Below are positions 8,530 to 15,812 of a stretch of DNA of 64,000 nt, piece after piece. Below the pieces are notes generated by a model, which was not told the DNA's origin, did no database searches, and was given only the letters and a program-made list of their open reading frames with translations. The stretch comes from an uncultured Dehalococcoidia bacterium. GTDB lineage: Bacteria; Chloroflexota; Dehalococcoidia; Lucifugimonadales; JAAXIE01. Where the stretch lies: assembly GCA_951813255.1 (NCBI GenBank), contig OX638353.1, positions 2,539,501 to 2,603,500 on the forward strand, given 5' to 3'. Each line of letters begins with the position of its first letter. The first letter of the stretch is position 1. The position numbers and the translations under genes were made by a program.

Positions 8530-9045
8530 CTAGATCCACTCGCGCAGCTTCTCGATAAGCTCGACCATGTTCTTGGGCATAGTGGCAGCGTCCGCAGGCT
8601 TGTGCTGACGCTGGTTGTAGGTCTGGGGTTTGTGGGACTTGAGGAGGAAGGCGAGCATGCGGTCGTTACCTTTGAGGGCACGCTGATAGGCTTCCATCTC
8701 GAGATTCTCAATGAGGGTATCGCGGGACTCGCGCCATGCTTGAGCGAATTCGGGGTCTTGGTAGCGCCAGACGTATGGGGTGGAGCGATGGACACCAGCC
8801 AGTCGTGCGGCGTCGGTGGTGGAAGCGCCCAATTTCTGGGCGGCGAGGAACTTCTCTTGGCGTTCTATTCGACACTGGTCGTAGCTAGAAAGTGTTTTTT
8901 CGTATCTGGACGGTGTCGAATCTGTCGAATCGGCGGGACCGTCCAGCTTTGGGGCCGTATCTGCAGAGGTCATTCGACAGTGTCGAATTTCCGGGCCATC
9001 TTGGGGAACTTGGGCATCTTGGGGGTAGCTGGGCTGAGTCTGCAT
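8530..9045 (-). CDS. Helix-turn-helix protein resembling phage terminase small subunits
   Basis: The protein has 171 residues and starts at ATG 9045 with GGGAGG eight bases upstream. An unstructured Ser/Thr/Asp-rich N terminus of about 50 residues is followed by an HTH (KFLAAQKLGASTTDAARLAG, then VHRSTPYVWR) and the segment DPEFAQAWRESRDTLIENLE, typical of phage terminase small-subunit-like DNA-binding proteins. No large terminase or other phage gene is nearby. A promoter-hairpin-T-run module directly upstream (9073-9158) should lead transcription into this gene. The gene is likely an accessory or remnant phage-type DNA-binding protein. Confidence 0.7.
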   Translation of the reverse strand: MQTQPSYPQDAQVPQDGPEIRHCRMTSADTAPKLDGPADSTDSTPSRYEKTLSSYDQCRIERQEKFLAAQKLGASTTDAARLAGVHRSTPYVWRYQDPEFAQAWRESRDTLIENLEMEAYQRALKGNDRMLAFLLKSHKPQTYNQRQHKPADAATMPKNMVELIEKLREWI

Positions 9046-9072
9046 TGTCTTGCCTCCCTAGAAATTTCCGGC

Positions 9073-9158
9073 AAAAAAAGACGCGCAGGGGTGACCTTAG
9101 GGGTCAGTCCCCTGCGCGCGCTAGAGTTATGATAGAACGTATGTCCGTGCGCTGTCAA
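9073..9158 (-). promoter_or_regulatory. Promoter-hairpin-T-run leader module, copy A
   Basis: On the minus strand, TTGACA (9153-9158) and TATCAT (9129-9134) are 18 bases apart, a good sigma-70-type promoter. The transcript would begin near 9122 and at once form a 15-bp hairpin (9082-9119, arms CGCGCAGGGG and TGACC, with a two-base GT bulge and five-base loop), followed by a T-run at 9073-9079. It therefore resembles an intrinsic terminator within the first 50 nt, 28 bases before the HTH gene. Copies B (20144-20229) and C (63360-63446) share the hairpin almost exactly. An attenuator or a very short RNA are the natural readings. Confidence 0.7.
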
Positions 9159-9208
9159 GGGGAAGGGGACGTGGAGTTGAGGGGTTCTGTCACAATTGCT
9201 GGTTAGCC

Positions 9209-10192
9209 TCAAAAAGTTGGCTTCGGCCAATCGGGGTTAACCTCATACCATTTCGCATCTAGGGCTAGTGCTCGTGACTCCCGCTCTTGCCCCTGTTGCT
9301 TGCTCGCTTGCTGGTTGCAGGAATAACACTCCTCGTAAAACCCATACATGCCACGCCCGGTCAATTTGCCACACGTTTTGCAATGGTGATGTTCTCTGTC
9401 AGGGCAGGCCCCCAAACCGTACCGCCTGCGTACATAGCAGCAATAGTGATGACCGTAAGTATTCTCGCGCCCCTCGATGGCCTTGCCACATTCCTTGCAA
9501 TGCCCGTGGGAACCATAACCACCGTGGTCGTCTACATCCCTCACGCACTCCTCACACTTGTTGCAGTACCTGTGGTACTCCTCACAATTGCGGACCTTAT
9601 TGCAATGCTGACACCAGCCGCACGGGCACCCCTGCACATAGAGTACCTGGTCGGGCTCCAAAGGCGACGCCTGCATCACAGGAGCGGGGTCAAGTCCATG
9701 TGTGACATTGATCACCAGCAAAGGGCCGTTGGATTCAGCATATTCACAGACTGCGGGCTCCGGCGCGTGGGTATCAACCACCTCAATCAAGGTTTTCACT
9801 TGGCCGCTCTCGTACAGCACAAGGTCGGGTCGAATGCGGCCGCCGTTGAGAGGCTGCTCTTTCTTGCAGAAGTCGACCTTCTTTAAGAGGTTGCCACTAT
9901 GGACGCAGCGGCATTGCTCACATTTCCATTTCATGGATAGGTCGTCTCCTTCAGTGAGAGCGTCATTGATGCGCTGAAACAGTAGCTCTACGGCCGTGTC
10001 GTGCGTCCAGCGGTCGCAACCCGCCGCGTTCCCTTGGTGGGCAAAATGGGGCACCCGTACCGTTCCCTGCTTGGCGATTAGATGTTGGAAGCACGCTGGG
10101 CAGATAGCACCACACGCCTTTCCGTTAGGAACTTTGTCAACATGCACCATCCGCCCGCTCAGCCTGTCCTTGCCCCACGGGATCTTATTCAC
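9209..10192 (-). CDS. CoiA-like PD-(D/E)XK nuclease with Cys-rich C terminus
   Basis: The protein has 327 residues and starts at GTG 10192 behind AGGGGGG. Residues 27-52 (CPAC at 31-34, PHFAH at 48-52) resemble the zinc-finger-like N-terminal part of the competence CoiA family. HDTAVELLFQRI at 64-75, RPDLVL at 121-126 and IEVVD at 136-140 give the E/D/ExV arrangement of a restriction-like nuclease. From residue 185 on the protein is densely Cys/His-rich with at least five CxxC pairs, so several zinc ribbons are likely. No competence genes are nearby. The gene lies between accessory elements and may be a stand-alone defence or DNA-uptake nuclease. Confidence 0.65.
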   Translation of the reverse strand: MNKIPWGKDRLSGRMVHVDKVPNGKACGAICPACFQHLIAKQGTVRVPHFAHQGNAAGCDRWTHDTAVELLFQRINDALTEGDDLSMKWKCEQCRCVHSGNLLKKVDFCKKEQPLNGGRIRPDLVLYESGQVKTLIEVVDTHAPEPAVCEYAESNGPLLVINVTHGLDPAPVMQASPLEPDQVLYVQGCPCGWCQHCNKVRNCEEYHRYCNKCEECVRDVDDHGGYGSHGHCKECGKAIEGRENTYGHHYCCYVRRRYGLGACPDREHHHCKTCGKLTGRGMYGFYEECYSCNQQASKQQGQERESRALALDAKWYEVNPDWPKPTF

Positions 10193-10360
10193 CTACATTC
10201 CCCCCTGCAAAATGCAACAGAATCAGTTGAAGAGCTTGCCATTGAATCGGAGGGTCTCTAGCGGATCTGCCTTACTAACTGCAGGTCGGGCTTCAACCGG
10301 GCTTCACACGGGGCGGGCTAAAATGAAGCCTCCTTTGATTCCCCTACCGAGGAGATGCCC

Positions 10361-11599
10361 TCACGGGAATGCGATATCCCCGGGTGTACCCACCTTTTCC
10401 GTGTCACCGCCCACACGTAGATGGACAGCATCGTCACCGGCGTCGTATTGGATATCAGAGTTGGGGATGTTACCACCGAAATTGGAGTAACCAGTCTCCC
10501 CGGAACTTGCTTTGCTGTCATCGCCCAACGGTCTCTCCAGACTGACGTGCCATTCCGGTATGTCAAGCGGACGAATCCGGCCGCTGCCATATATCTCGAG
10601 AGTCGAGTACACATGGGGCTTTACCCTCGTCTGCCCATCGACCAACGGGAACTTCAGAGACCCGGCCCATGTGGTGACATTGTTGGTGAGATCGGTGATC
10701 CAGACCCCGTACCACTCGCCATCATCATCGACCCCATCGGGTGCCAGATGGACCGTGTAGTCTCCTTCGCTCCAGTCGTAGGTGCGCCTGACACCTATGA
10801 AGTCACCCTCGTGCCCGGAAGACTGTGACCAACCCTCTTCGCCACCGGCAACCCGTGCAAAAGACAGGTCTCGTTCGTCCCAACGGGAGAAGACCAACCC
10901 CTTGCCCCGGTAGCGCCCACCACGGCCCAAGACATTAGTCTGCAGACCAAAGTAGTAAGCGGTGTCCGAGATCGTGCCCTCCCCTAGCATCAGGTACATT
11001 CCCTGTCGCTCAGCGAAATTACCAGGATCACTGTGGATTGTGAAATCAACCTTAAGTTCTCTGAACCCGTCCATCTGCGCCCCACCCGAATCTTCCTGCC
11101 GACCCCATTTCCAAGTGATGTAGACCACATGCTCAGGGAGGTCCACGCTGATGTAATAGCTCGCGGGTCTTCTTGTTGACTCAGGAGCAGGGACAGGCGT
11201 GGGCGCCGGTGTCGATGGAGACGCGTCAGTACGCGCTGGGGCCGGAACCGGCGTGGGCACATCCTCCAGAGGAGCAGGTTGCGGGCTCTCAGGAATGATC
11301 GAGGCAGGACTGGTAATAGGGGGCGCTGGAACGGGTACATCCTCGGTTGAAGTGGCAGGTGGGGTTGTTGCTGGCGGACTCACTTCAACCGGTACAGCAG
11401 TCGCCTGTTGGATACGAGGCAGTGGCGTTGGGGTGGTGGTGGTTGAGGCGGTACTGGGGCTGGGCGCAGGTGTGGGGGCGAGTTCAGGGGTGGCGCTGGG
11501 CACCACTGTGTTCGCTCCAGAGGACTCCCCGCAGCCTATTGCCAATGCCAGCAAGGCGAGGACGGCAAGCGCCGCCCACTTCTTACGAGCCTTTCCCAT
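10361..11599 (-). CDS. Predicted lipoprotein with Pro/Thr-rich stalk and C-terminal beta domain
   Basis: The protein has 412 residues. The N terminus MGKARKKWAALAVLALLALAIGC is a lipoprotein signal with lipobox LAIGC at Cys23. Residues 30-150 are a low-complexity Pro/Thr/Ala stalk with many PTP/PAP runs, suited to spanning the cell wall or surface layer. Residues 150-410 are a folded, Trp- and Gly-rich domain (VYITWKWGRQ, SDTAYYFGLQTN) that I cannot place in a family with confidence; a carbohydrate-binding or DUF3472-type beta sandwich is possible. Its start overlaps the end of the LLM oxidoreductase gene by 17 bases, implying translational coupling and export alongside that enzyme operon. 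Confidence 0.7.
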   Translation of the reverse strand: MGKARKKWAALAVLALLALAIGCGESSGANTVVPSATPELAPTPAPSPSTASTTTTPTPLPRIQQATAVPVEVSPPATTPPATSTEDVPVPAPPITSPASIIPESPQPAPLEDVPTPVPAPARTDASPSTPAPTPVPAPESTRRPASYYISVDLPEHVVYITWKWGRQEDSGGAQMDGFRELKVDFTIHSDPGNFAERQGMYLMLGEGTISDTAYYFGLQTNVLGRGGRYRGKGLVFSRWDERDLSFARVAGGEEGWSQSSGHEGDFIGVRRTYDWSEGDYTVHLAPDGVDDDGEWYGVWITDLTNNVTTWAGSLKFPLVDGQTRVKPHVYSTLEIYGSGRIRPLDIPEWHVSLERPLGDDSKASSGETGYSNFGGNIPNSDIQYDAGDDAVHLRVGGDTEKVGTPGDIAFP

Positions 11600-12539
11600 C
11601 TCCCACCAGCGTCAGCACATCGCGCGCGATCAGTTCCACCTGCTCTGGCTGGTAGCGGTAGGGGATGAGGACGATGCGGTCGACGCCCGCCTCGATATGT
11701 GGTCGCAATTGCTCAGCGCACTCCTCCGCGGTGCCCCGTATGGCATGGTCGATAGTGGAATCGCTCCACTTGGCCACGTCCCACTCAGTCTCCAGCCAGT
11801 GACGCATGGGCGCATCGGCCTCGGCTTTGGGTGGCCCCACATAGATGGCCAACTGGTTGGTGGAGGTCAGGGTGTTGGGGTCCCGGCCGTATTCGACGGC
11901 GTACTCCTTCACCTTGGCCCAAGAGTTGCTGAAGCCCTCCGGTGTGTAGAAGTAGGTAAGCCACCCGTCTCCCACACGGGCCGCGCGACGCAGGACTGCT
12001 TCCACGTACCCGCCGATGAGCACAGGTGGCCTGGGCTTCTGCAACGGCTTGGGAACGGCCACTGCCTGTCGCAGGTTGTGCTCGTCCACCTGCACTGTCA
12101 CCGCGTCCTCGGTCCACAAACGCATCAGCAGGTCGAGGTTCCGCTCGAAGATGCGGCCCCTGCGCTTGAAGGGCACACCCACGGCGTCGAACTCACGGGC
12201 ATACCAGCCCGATGCGGCGCCCACGACCAGGCGGCCCTTGGATACGTGGTCGAGGGTGGTGAGAATCTTCCCCGTGACCACCGGGTTCCGCAGGGGCAGC
12301 ACCAGCACGCTGGTGCCCAGCTTGATGTGTTCGGTGACAGCGGCGATAGCCGTCAAAGTCGTCAACGAATCGAAGATGGGGAAGGCAGGCTCGACACCTA
12401 GGAGGATATGGTCCCATACCCACAGCGACTCGAAGCCCAACTGCTCGGCCCGCTTGGCATAGCCCAGCATCGCATCGATATCAGGGGTCTCACCCGGCCC
12501 CACGAAATTGCGCAGGGCAAGGCCGAATTGTGTGGGCAT
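11583..12539 (-). CDS. LLM-class F420/FMN-dependent oxidoreductase
   Basis: The protein has 318 residues and starts at ATG 12539 behind AAAGGAG. It has the luciferase-like TIM-barrel pattern: FGLALRNFVGPG at strand one, AEQLGFESLWVWDH, IKLGTSVLVLPLRNPV, GRLVVGAASGWYAREFDAVG, and KPRPPVLIGG near the middle. This set matches the TIGR03619-type F420-dependent subgroup better than bacterial luciferases. Such enzymes transfer hydride to or from F420 or use reduced flavin for monooxygenation. It lies 56 bases after the CoA-transferase B stop on the same strand, which suggests a common degradation route through CoA thioesters. The substrate is unknown. Confidence 0.88.
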   Translation of the reverse strand: MPTQFGLALRNFVGPGETPDIDAMLGYAKRAEQLGFESLWVWDHILLGVEPAFPIFDSLTTLTAIAAVTEHIKLGTSVLVLPLRNPVVTGKILTTLDHVSKGRLVVGAASGWYAREFDAVGVPFKRRGRIFERNLDLLMRLWTEDAVTVQVDEHNLRQAVAVPKPLQKPRPPVLIGGYVEAVLRRAARVGDGWLTYFYTPEGFSNSWAKVKEYAVEYGRDPNTLTSTNQLAIYVGPPKAEADAPMRHWLETEWDVAKWSDSTIDHAIRGTAEECAEQLRPHIEAGVDRIVLIPYRYQPEQVELIARDVLTLVGDGKGS

Positions 12540-12595
12540 GTGAAGGCTCCTTTGTCGCTAACGCTCGGTTGCTATCGCTCGCAGGTACAGACTGG

Positions 12596-13369
12596 CTATG
12601 ACGGGGGATCCAACTCCCTCAATACTGCTAGTTCGTGGTCGGTTGGCGGGTCGGTAATGGTTATATTCTCTGCCATCAGCAACTCGAACCCAGTGTTCGC
12701 GTTCACCTGTTCCACTGTTACGCCAGGATGCAACGCTTCGAGGCGCATGGCTTTAGTGCCGAGGTCAAAGTCCAGGATGGCGAGGTCAGTTACGACGCGG
12801 CTAACCCTACCGAAAATCAGACCGGCCTCTCTGCGAGAGTCCCCACCCTGCAGGTACCCAGGGCTGGTGATGAAGTCCACCTTGGGAACGAAGCGACGTG
12901 GCTCGTGCATGGTGGCCACGATCACCCTGCGACAGGATGTGATGATGTCGTTGGCCCCACCGCTGCCCGGCAGCCTCACTCGTGGACCCACGTAGTTGCC
13001 CACTACCGACGAGTTCAGGTTGCCATACCGGTCGACCTGGGCCCCGCCGACGAAACCCACTTCCAGCAGTCCCCGCTGGGCCAACAGGAAGGTGTCCGTT
13101 ATCCCGGGCAGCATAGTGGCACGGTGGGCTGTGCGCATTTCGTTGGTGGAGATGGGCAGCATGCCCGGCTTGGGGTCGAGACCAATGGACCCGCCCTCCA
13201 CCACGATTATCAGGTCAGGCGAGTGGGTGCTGCGGGCAAGGGCGGCAGCCAGTAACGGCACCCCCACTCCGGCGAATACGGAGGAGACCCCTTCCAACTG
13301 ACGCGATGCCATGACCGCGAGCAACTCTTGGGGGGTACATCCGAGGGATTCAGCGGCCGAGGATGTCAT
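12596..13369 (-). CDS. CoA-transferase family subunit B (glutaconate/IpdB type)
   Basis: The protein has 257 residues. It shows the class I CoA-transferase beta-subunit layout: VFAGVGVPLLAAALA near the start, VVEGGSIG with the Glu that sits in the catalytic loop of this class, VGGAQVDRYGNLNSS, and GPRVRLPGSGGANDI. The best family match is the glutaconate CoA-transferase/IpdB group, which in actinobacteria opens the last sterol ring as a CoA-ester hydrolase. The start overlaps the stop of the A subunit by four bases (ATGA), so the two are translated together. Transferase and ring hydrolase cannot be told apart from sequence alone. Confidence 0.88.
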   Translation of the reverse strand: MTSSAAESLGCTPQELLAVMASRQLEGVSSVFAGVGVPLLAAALARSTHSPDLIIVVEGGSIGLDPKPGMLPISTNEMRTAHRATMLPGITDTFLLAQRGLLEVGFVGGAQVDRYGNLNSSVVGNYVGPRVRLPGSGGANDIITSCRRVIVATMHEPRRFVPKVDFITSPGYLQGGDSRREAGLIFGRVSRVVTDLAILDFDLGTKAMRLEALHPGVTVEQVNANTGFELLMAENITITDPPTDHELAVLRELDPPS

Positions 13370-14301
13370 CCCACCAACTCCCGTGCCAAGCGTCCCTGGC
13401 GTTCCAAGGCTTCTTCGCCAAAAAGGGCGAGATACTGCTGATGATCGGCCACGCCGTGAACGTACTTGTCCAAGTACGACCGCACGCCCTCAGCATCTTT
13501 GGCGTAGGCCACGTACTCATCGAAGTGCCTGAAGTCGGCTTCGTACAACCCGAAACACTCGTGGGGGAAAGACCCGTAGGGCACCTCGACAACGGCGTCC
13601 ACCGCGAAACCCGGTATCACCGTACGATCGGGTATCAACTCACCGTCGCCCACGATACGCTCGGCAGTCACCACCACCGTGGTAGCCGCCAAGGCGATGT
13701 CGGCATCCATGTGTGGGTATCCGTCGATCTGGCAGTTGCCCAGCCGGTCGGCACGATGGACATGCAGCAGGGCCACGTCGGGGAACAAGGCAGGGGCCAG
13801 CGCAAGGGTCTCGCCGGTGTAGGGACAGGCCATGGTCTTGACCTGCCCCACATTCATCAGGTCCGAGCCCAGCAGGCTCAGGGTGGGCAGGAAGGGGACT
13901 CCCATGGCCCCGGCACGGAACCGCAGTCCCAACGCCAAGTGGCTCCATTCCTCGAATAGAATTTGCTCGCCCTCAACCGCGTCCCTCAGCACGCGCGACA
14001 AGCCCCAGCGCAGCCCTATGCCGAACCAAGCGGTGATGAGCTTGTCAGCGGCACCTGCCGCCATATACCAGTCGCCCTCGTAGCACATCAGGTTGCGGGC
14101 AAGGGTGAGGTCGCGCCGACCCTGACGCAGCACCTCGGCCAGCATGGCCAAGGGCGTGCGGGAGTAGAGACAGCCACCGATGGCGATGAGGTCGCCATCT
14201 TTGACCAAGCTGGCGGCCTGCGACATGGTGGTCAGCTTGGGGCCGGAGCGGGTCTTGGCCTCCAAGCGGCGACGGGCTTCTACGAAGTCACCCGGATTCA
14301 T
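13366..14301 (-). CDS. CoA-transferase family subunit A (glutaconate/IpdA type)
   Basis: The protein has 311 residues, with the alpha-subunit signatures VKDGDLIAIGGCLYSRTPLA (a GG-x-x dipeptide CoA-binding loop), LTLARNLMCYEGDWYMAAGAA, and DVALLHVHRADRLGNCQIDG. With subunit B it should form a heterotetramer in the cytoplasm that acts on an acyl-CoA. The start at ATG 14301 is preceded by GGAGACC and lies in a duplicated start region: a 7-codon reading frame from 14321 ends in the same ATGA. The gene heads the minus-strand operon and diverges from the molybdenum hydroxylase genes. Confidence 0.88.
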   Translation of the reverse strand: MNPGDFVEARRRLEAKTRSGPKLTTMSQAASLVKDGDLIAIGGCLYSRTPLAMLAEVLRQGRRDLTLARNLMCYEGDWYMAAGAADKLITAWFGIGLRWGLSRVLRDAVEGEQILFEEWSHLALGLRFRAGAMGVPFLPTLSLLGSDLMNVGQVKTMACPYTGETLALAPALFPDVALLHVHRADRLGNCQIDGYPHMDADIALAATTVVVTAERIVGDGELIPDRTVIPGFAVDAVVEVPYGSFPHECFGLYEADFRHFDEYVAYAKDAEGVRSYLDKYVHGVADHQQYLALFGEEALERQGRLARELVG

Positions 14302-14321
14302 GGGTGGTCTCCGGGGTTCAT
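14298..14321 (-). other. Seven-codon upstream reading frame from a duplicated start
   Basis: CATGGGxGGTCTC occurs twice 20 bases apart (14299 and 14319). On the minus strand each copy gives an ATG followed by MNPGD. The upstream one ends after seven codons (MNPGDHP) in a TGA that overlaps the real ATG by four bases. It could couple translation or simply be a small tandem duplication. Confidence 0.5.
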
Positions 14322-14417
14322 GGGCGGTCTCGCAGTAGCTGGAACATTTGGGGCAGCATCCCCGAACACTTCGCCTCTGTCAAGCGCGGTTCTTTCAGTG
14401 TCTGGAGGTCATCATGC

Positions 14418-14431
14418 TATACTCCCAGCGA
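14418..14431 (+). promoter_or_regulatory. Candidate -10 box for a leaderless transcript
   Basis: TATACT at 14418-14423 ends seven bases before the ATG at 14431, so transcription would start at or next to the start codon. No Shine-Dalgarno site is in range; the only GGAGG is 22 bases upstream. No convincing -35 box is seen. Confidence 0.45.
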
Positions 14432-15306
14432 TGCACTTCAGCTACTACGAACCCAACTCCGCCAACGAGGCCGTGGAGATTCTCCGCGGCCCACACGGCA
14501 CCTTCAAGGCCCTCGCAGGCGGTACCGATGTCCTCATCAACCTGCGACGGCGCGCTGTGGCTTATGACGGCTTGGTCAACGTCAAGCGCATCCCCGGAAT
14601 GACCGAGTGGAGTGCGGGCCCCGGCGAAGGTCTGCGCATCGGGGCGTCGGTGCCCTTTGGCGAGTTGGAAGCCTCTACGGAGGTGGCCGATCGTTATCCG
14701 GCATTGGTGGAGGCCATCAAGGTTATCGGCTCGCTGCAGTTGCGGAACCTCGCCACCATCGGTGGCAACCTCTGCAATGCCTCGCCTGCGGCCGACAGCG
14801 CCCCGGCTCTGCTGGCAGCGCACGCTACGGCTACCTACGTCAATGGCGCTGGTGGCCCCTCCACTATCCCTGTTGAGCAATTCTTCGTTGGCCCTGGTCG
14901 CTCCATCGTCGGGGCGACAGGGCTTCTGCTGGGCGTGGATGTGCCTGAGCCTGCCTCCATGACGGGCAGCTGCTTCCAGCGCTTCACCCCCCGTGATGCG
15001 ATGGACATCGCCATCGCCTCGGCATGCTCTCAAGTGACCTTGGAGCCCGGTACCGGGCGTATGGACGACGTTGCCATCGCCTTGGGAGCTGTGGCCCCCA
15101 CGCCCATGCGCGCGGGGCGAGCGGAGGAGGCCCTGCTGGGACGGGAGCCCACCCCCGAACTGCTGGCCCAAGCCGGTGCGCTGGCAGCGGGCGAGTGTTC
15201 TCCCATAGACGACATCCGTGGCAGTGCCTCCTACCGCCGGAGCTTGGTGGAGGTGCTGGTGCGACGCACACTGGAGACGGCAATAGCGAGGGCGTTGGGG
15301 GCGTAG
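14431..15306 (+). CDS. Molybdenum hydroxylase FAD-binding subunit (CoxM/XdhB type)
   Basis: The protein has 291 residues. The start is ATG 14431 (MHFSYYEPNSANEA), where homology begins; the longer open frame to 13963 is antisense to the CoA-transferase. The FAD site reads AGGTDVLINLRRR near residue 30 and TIGGNLCNASPAADSAPALLA near residue 110, both typical of the family. The C-terminal CO_deh_flav_C domain is present with the RGSASYRRSLVEVLVRR ending. It passes electrons between the iron-sulfur subunit and an acceptor. It is followed at 24 bases by the [2Fe-2S] subunit and then by the split molybdopterin subunit. Confidence 0.92.
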   Translation: MHFSYYEPNSANEAVEILRGPHGTFKALAGGTDVLINLRRRAVAYDGLVNVKRIPGMTEWSAGPGEGLRIGASVPFGELEASTEVADRYPALVEAIKVIGSLQLRNLATIGGNLCNASPAADSAPALLAAHATATYVNGAGGPSTIPVEQFFVGPGRSIVGATGLLLGVDVPEPASMTGSCFQRFTPRDAMDIAIASACSQVTLEPGTGRMDDVAIALGAVAPTPMRAGRAEEALLGREPTPELLAQAGALAAGECSPIDDIRGSASYRRSLVEVLVRRTLETAIARALGA

Positions 15307-15329
15307 AACCTGGTTTGACGAAGGACGAT

Positions 15330-15809
15330 ATGGCGGAAGCAGCTTACGGTCTGAGCATCAATGGCGAGTGGCGGGACGTAGCCTCCGAACCGCACCAGTC
15401 CCTACTTGAAGTGCTGCGCGAGGAGTTGCGGCTTACCGGCACCAAGGTCGGCTGCAACGAGGGGGAGTGCGGCTCGTGTACTGTGCTGATGGATGGCAAG
15501 CCCGTGCTGGCATGCCTCATCCTCATCGGGGATGCCATTGGTCGGGACGTGCTCACCATCGAGGGCCTCTCGCGTGGAGGACAGCCCCACCCCTTGCAGC
15601 AGCAGATGGTCGACCTCGGCGGCATCCAGTGCGGCTACTGTACTCCCGGGATCATCATGAGTTCTTACGCTCTGCTGCAGAAGCAGCCCGACCCCACGGG
15701 GGATGACGTCCGCCAAGCCATTGCAGGCAACATCTGTCGCTGCACAGGCTACACCAAGATCATCGATGCTGTGCGAAGCGCTGCTGCTGAAGTCCGAGGA
15801 CGGAGCTAA
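15330..15809 (+). CDS. Molybdenum hydroxylase [2Fe-2S] subunit (CoxS/XdhC type)
   Basis: The protein has 159 residues. ATG 15330 follows AAGGAC. Both clusters are complete: the plant-type ferredoxin site GCNEGECGSCTVLMDG with a later Cys, and the C-terminal site CGYCTPG with GNICRCTGY. These carry electrons from the molybdenum centre to the FAD subunit. The gene is three bases from the start of the large subunit and clearly co-transcribed. Length and motif spacing are normal for the family, so the small subunits of this enzyme are intact even though the large subunit gene is split. Confidence 0.95.
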   Translation: MAEAAYGLSINGEWRDVASEPHQSLLEVLREELRLTGTKVGCNEGECGSCTVLMDGKPVLACLILIGDAIGRDVLTIEGLSRGGQPHPLQQQMVDLGGIQCGYCTPGIIMSSYALLQKQPDPTGDDVRQAIAGNICRCTGYTKIIDAVRSAAAEVRGRS

Positions 15810-15812
15810 TTT

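Noticed and set aside
9268..9886. Plus-strand frames opposite the CoiA-like gene
   Set aside because: They are shadows of Cys/His-rich codons, with no ribosome sites or known motifs.
13963..14430. Longer start for the FAD subunit gene
   Set aside because: The upstream part is antisense to the CoA-transferase A gene and homology begins at ATG 14431.
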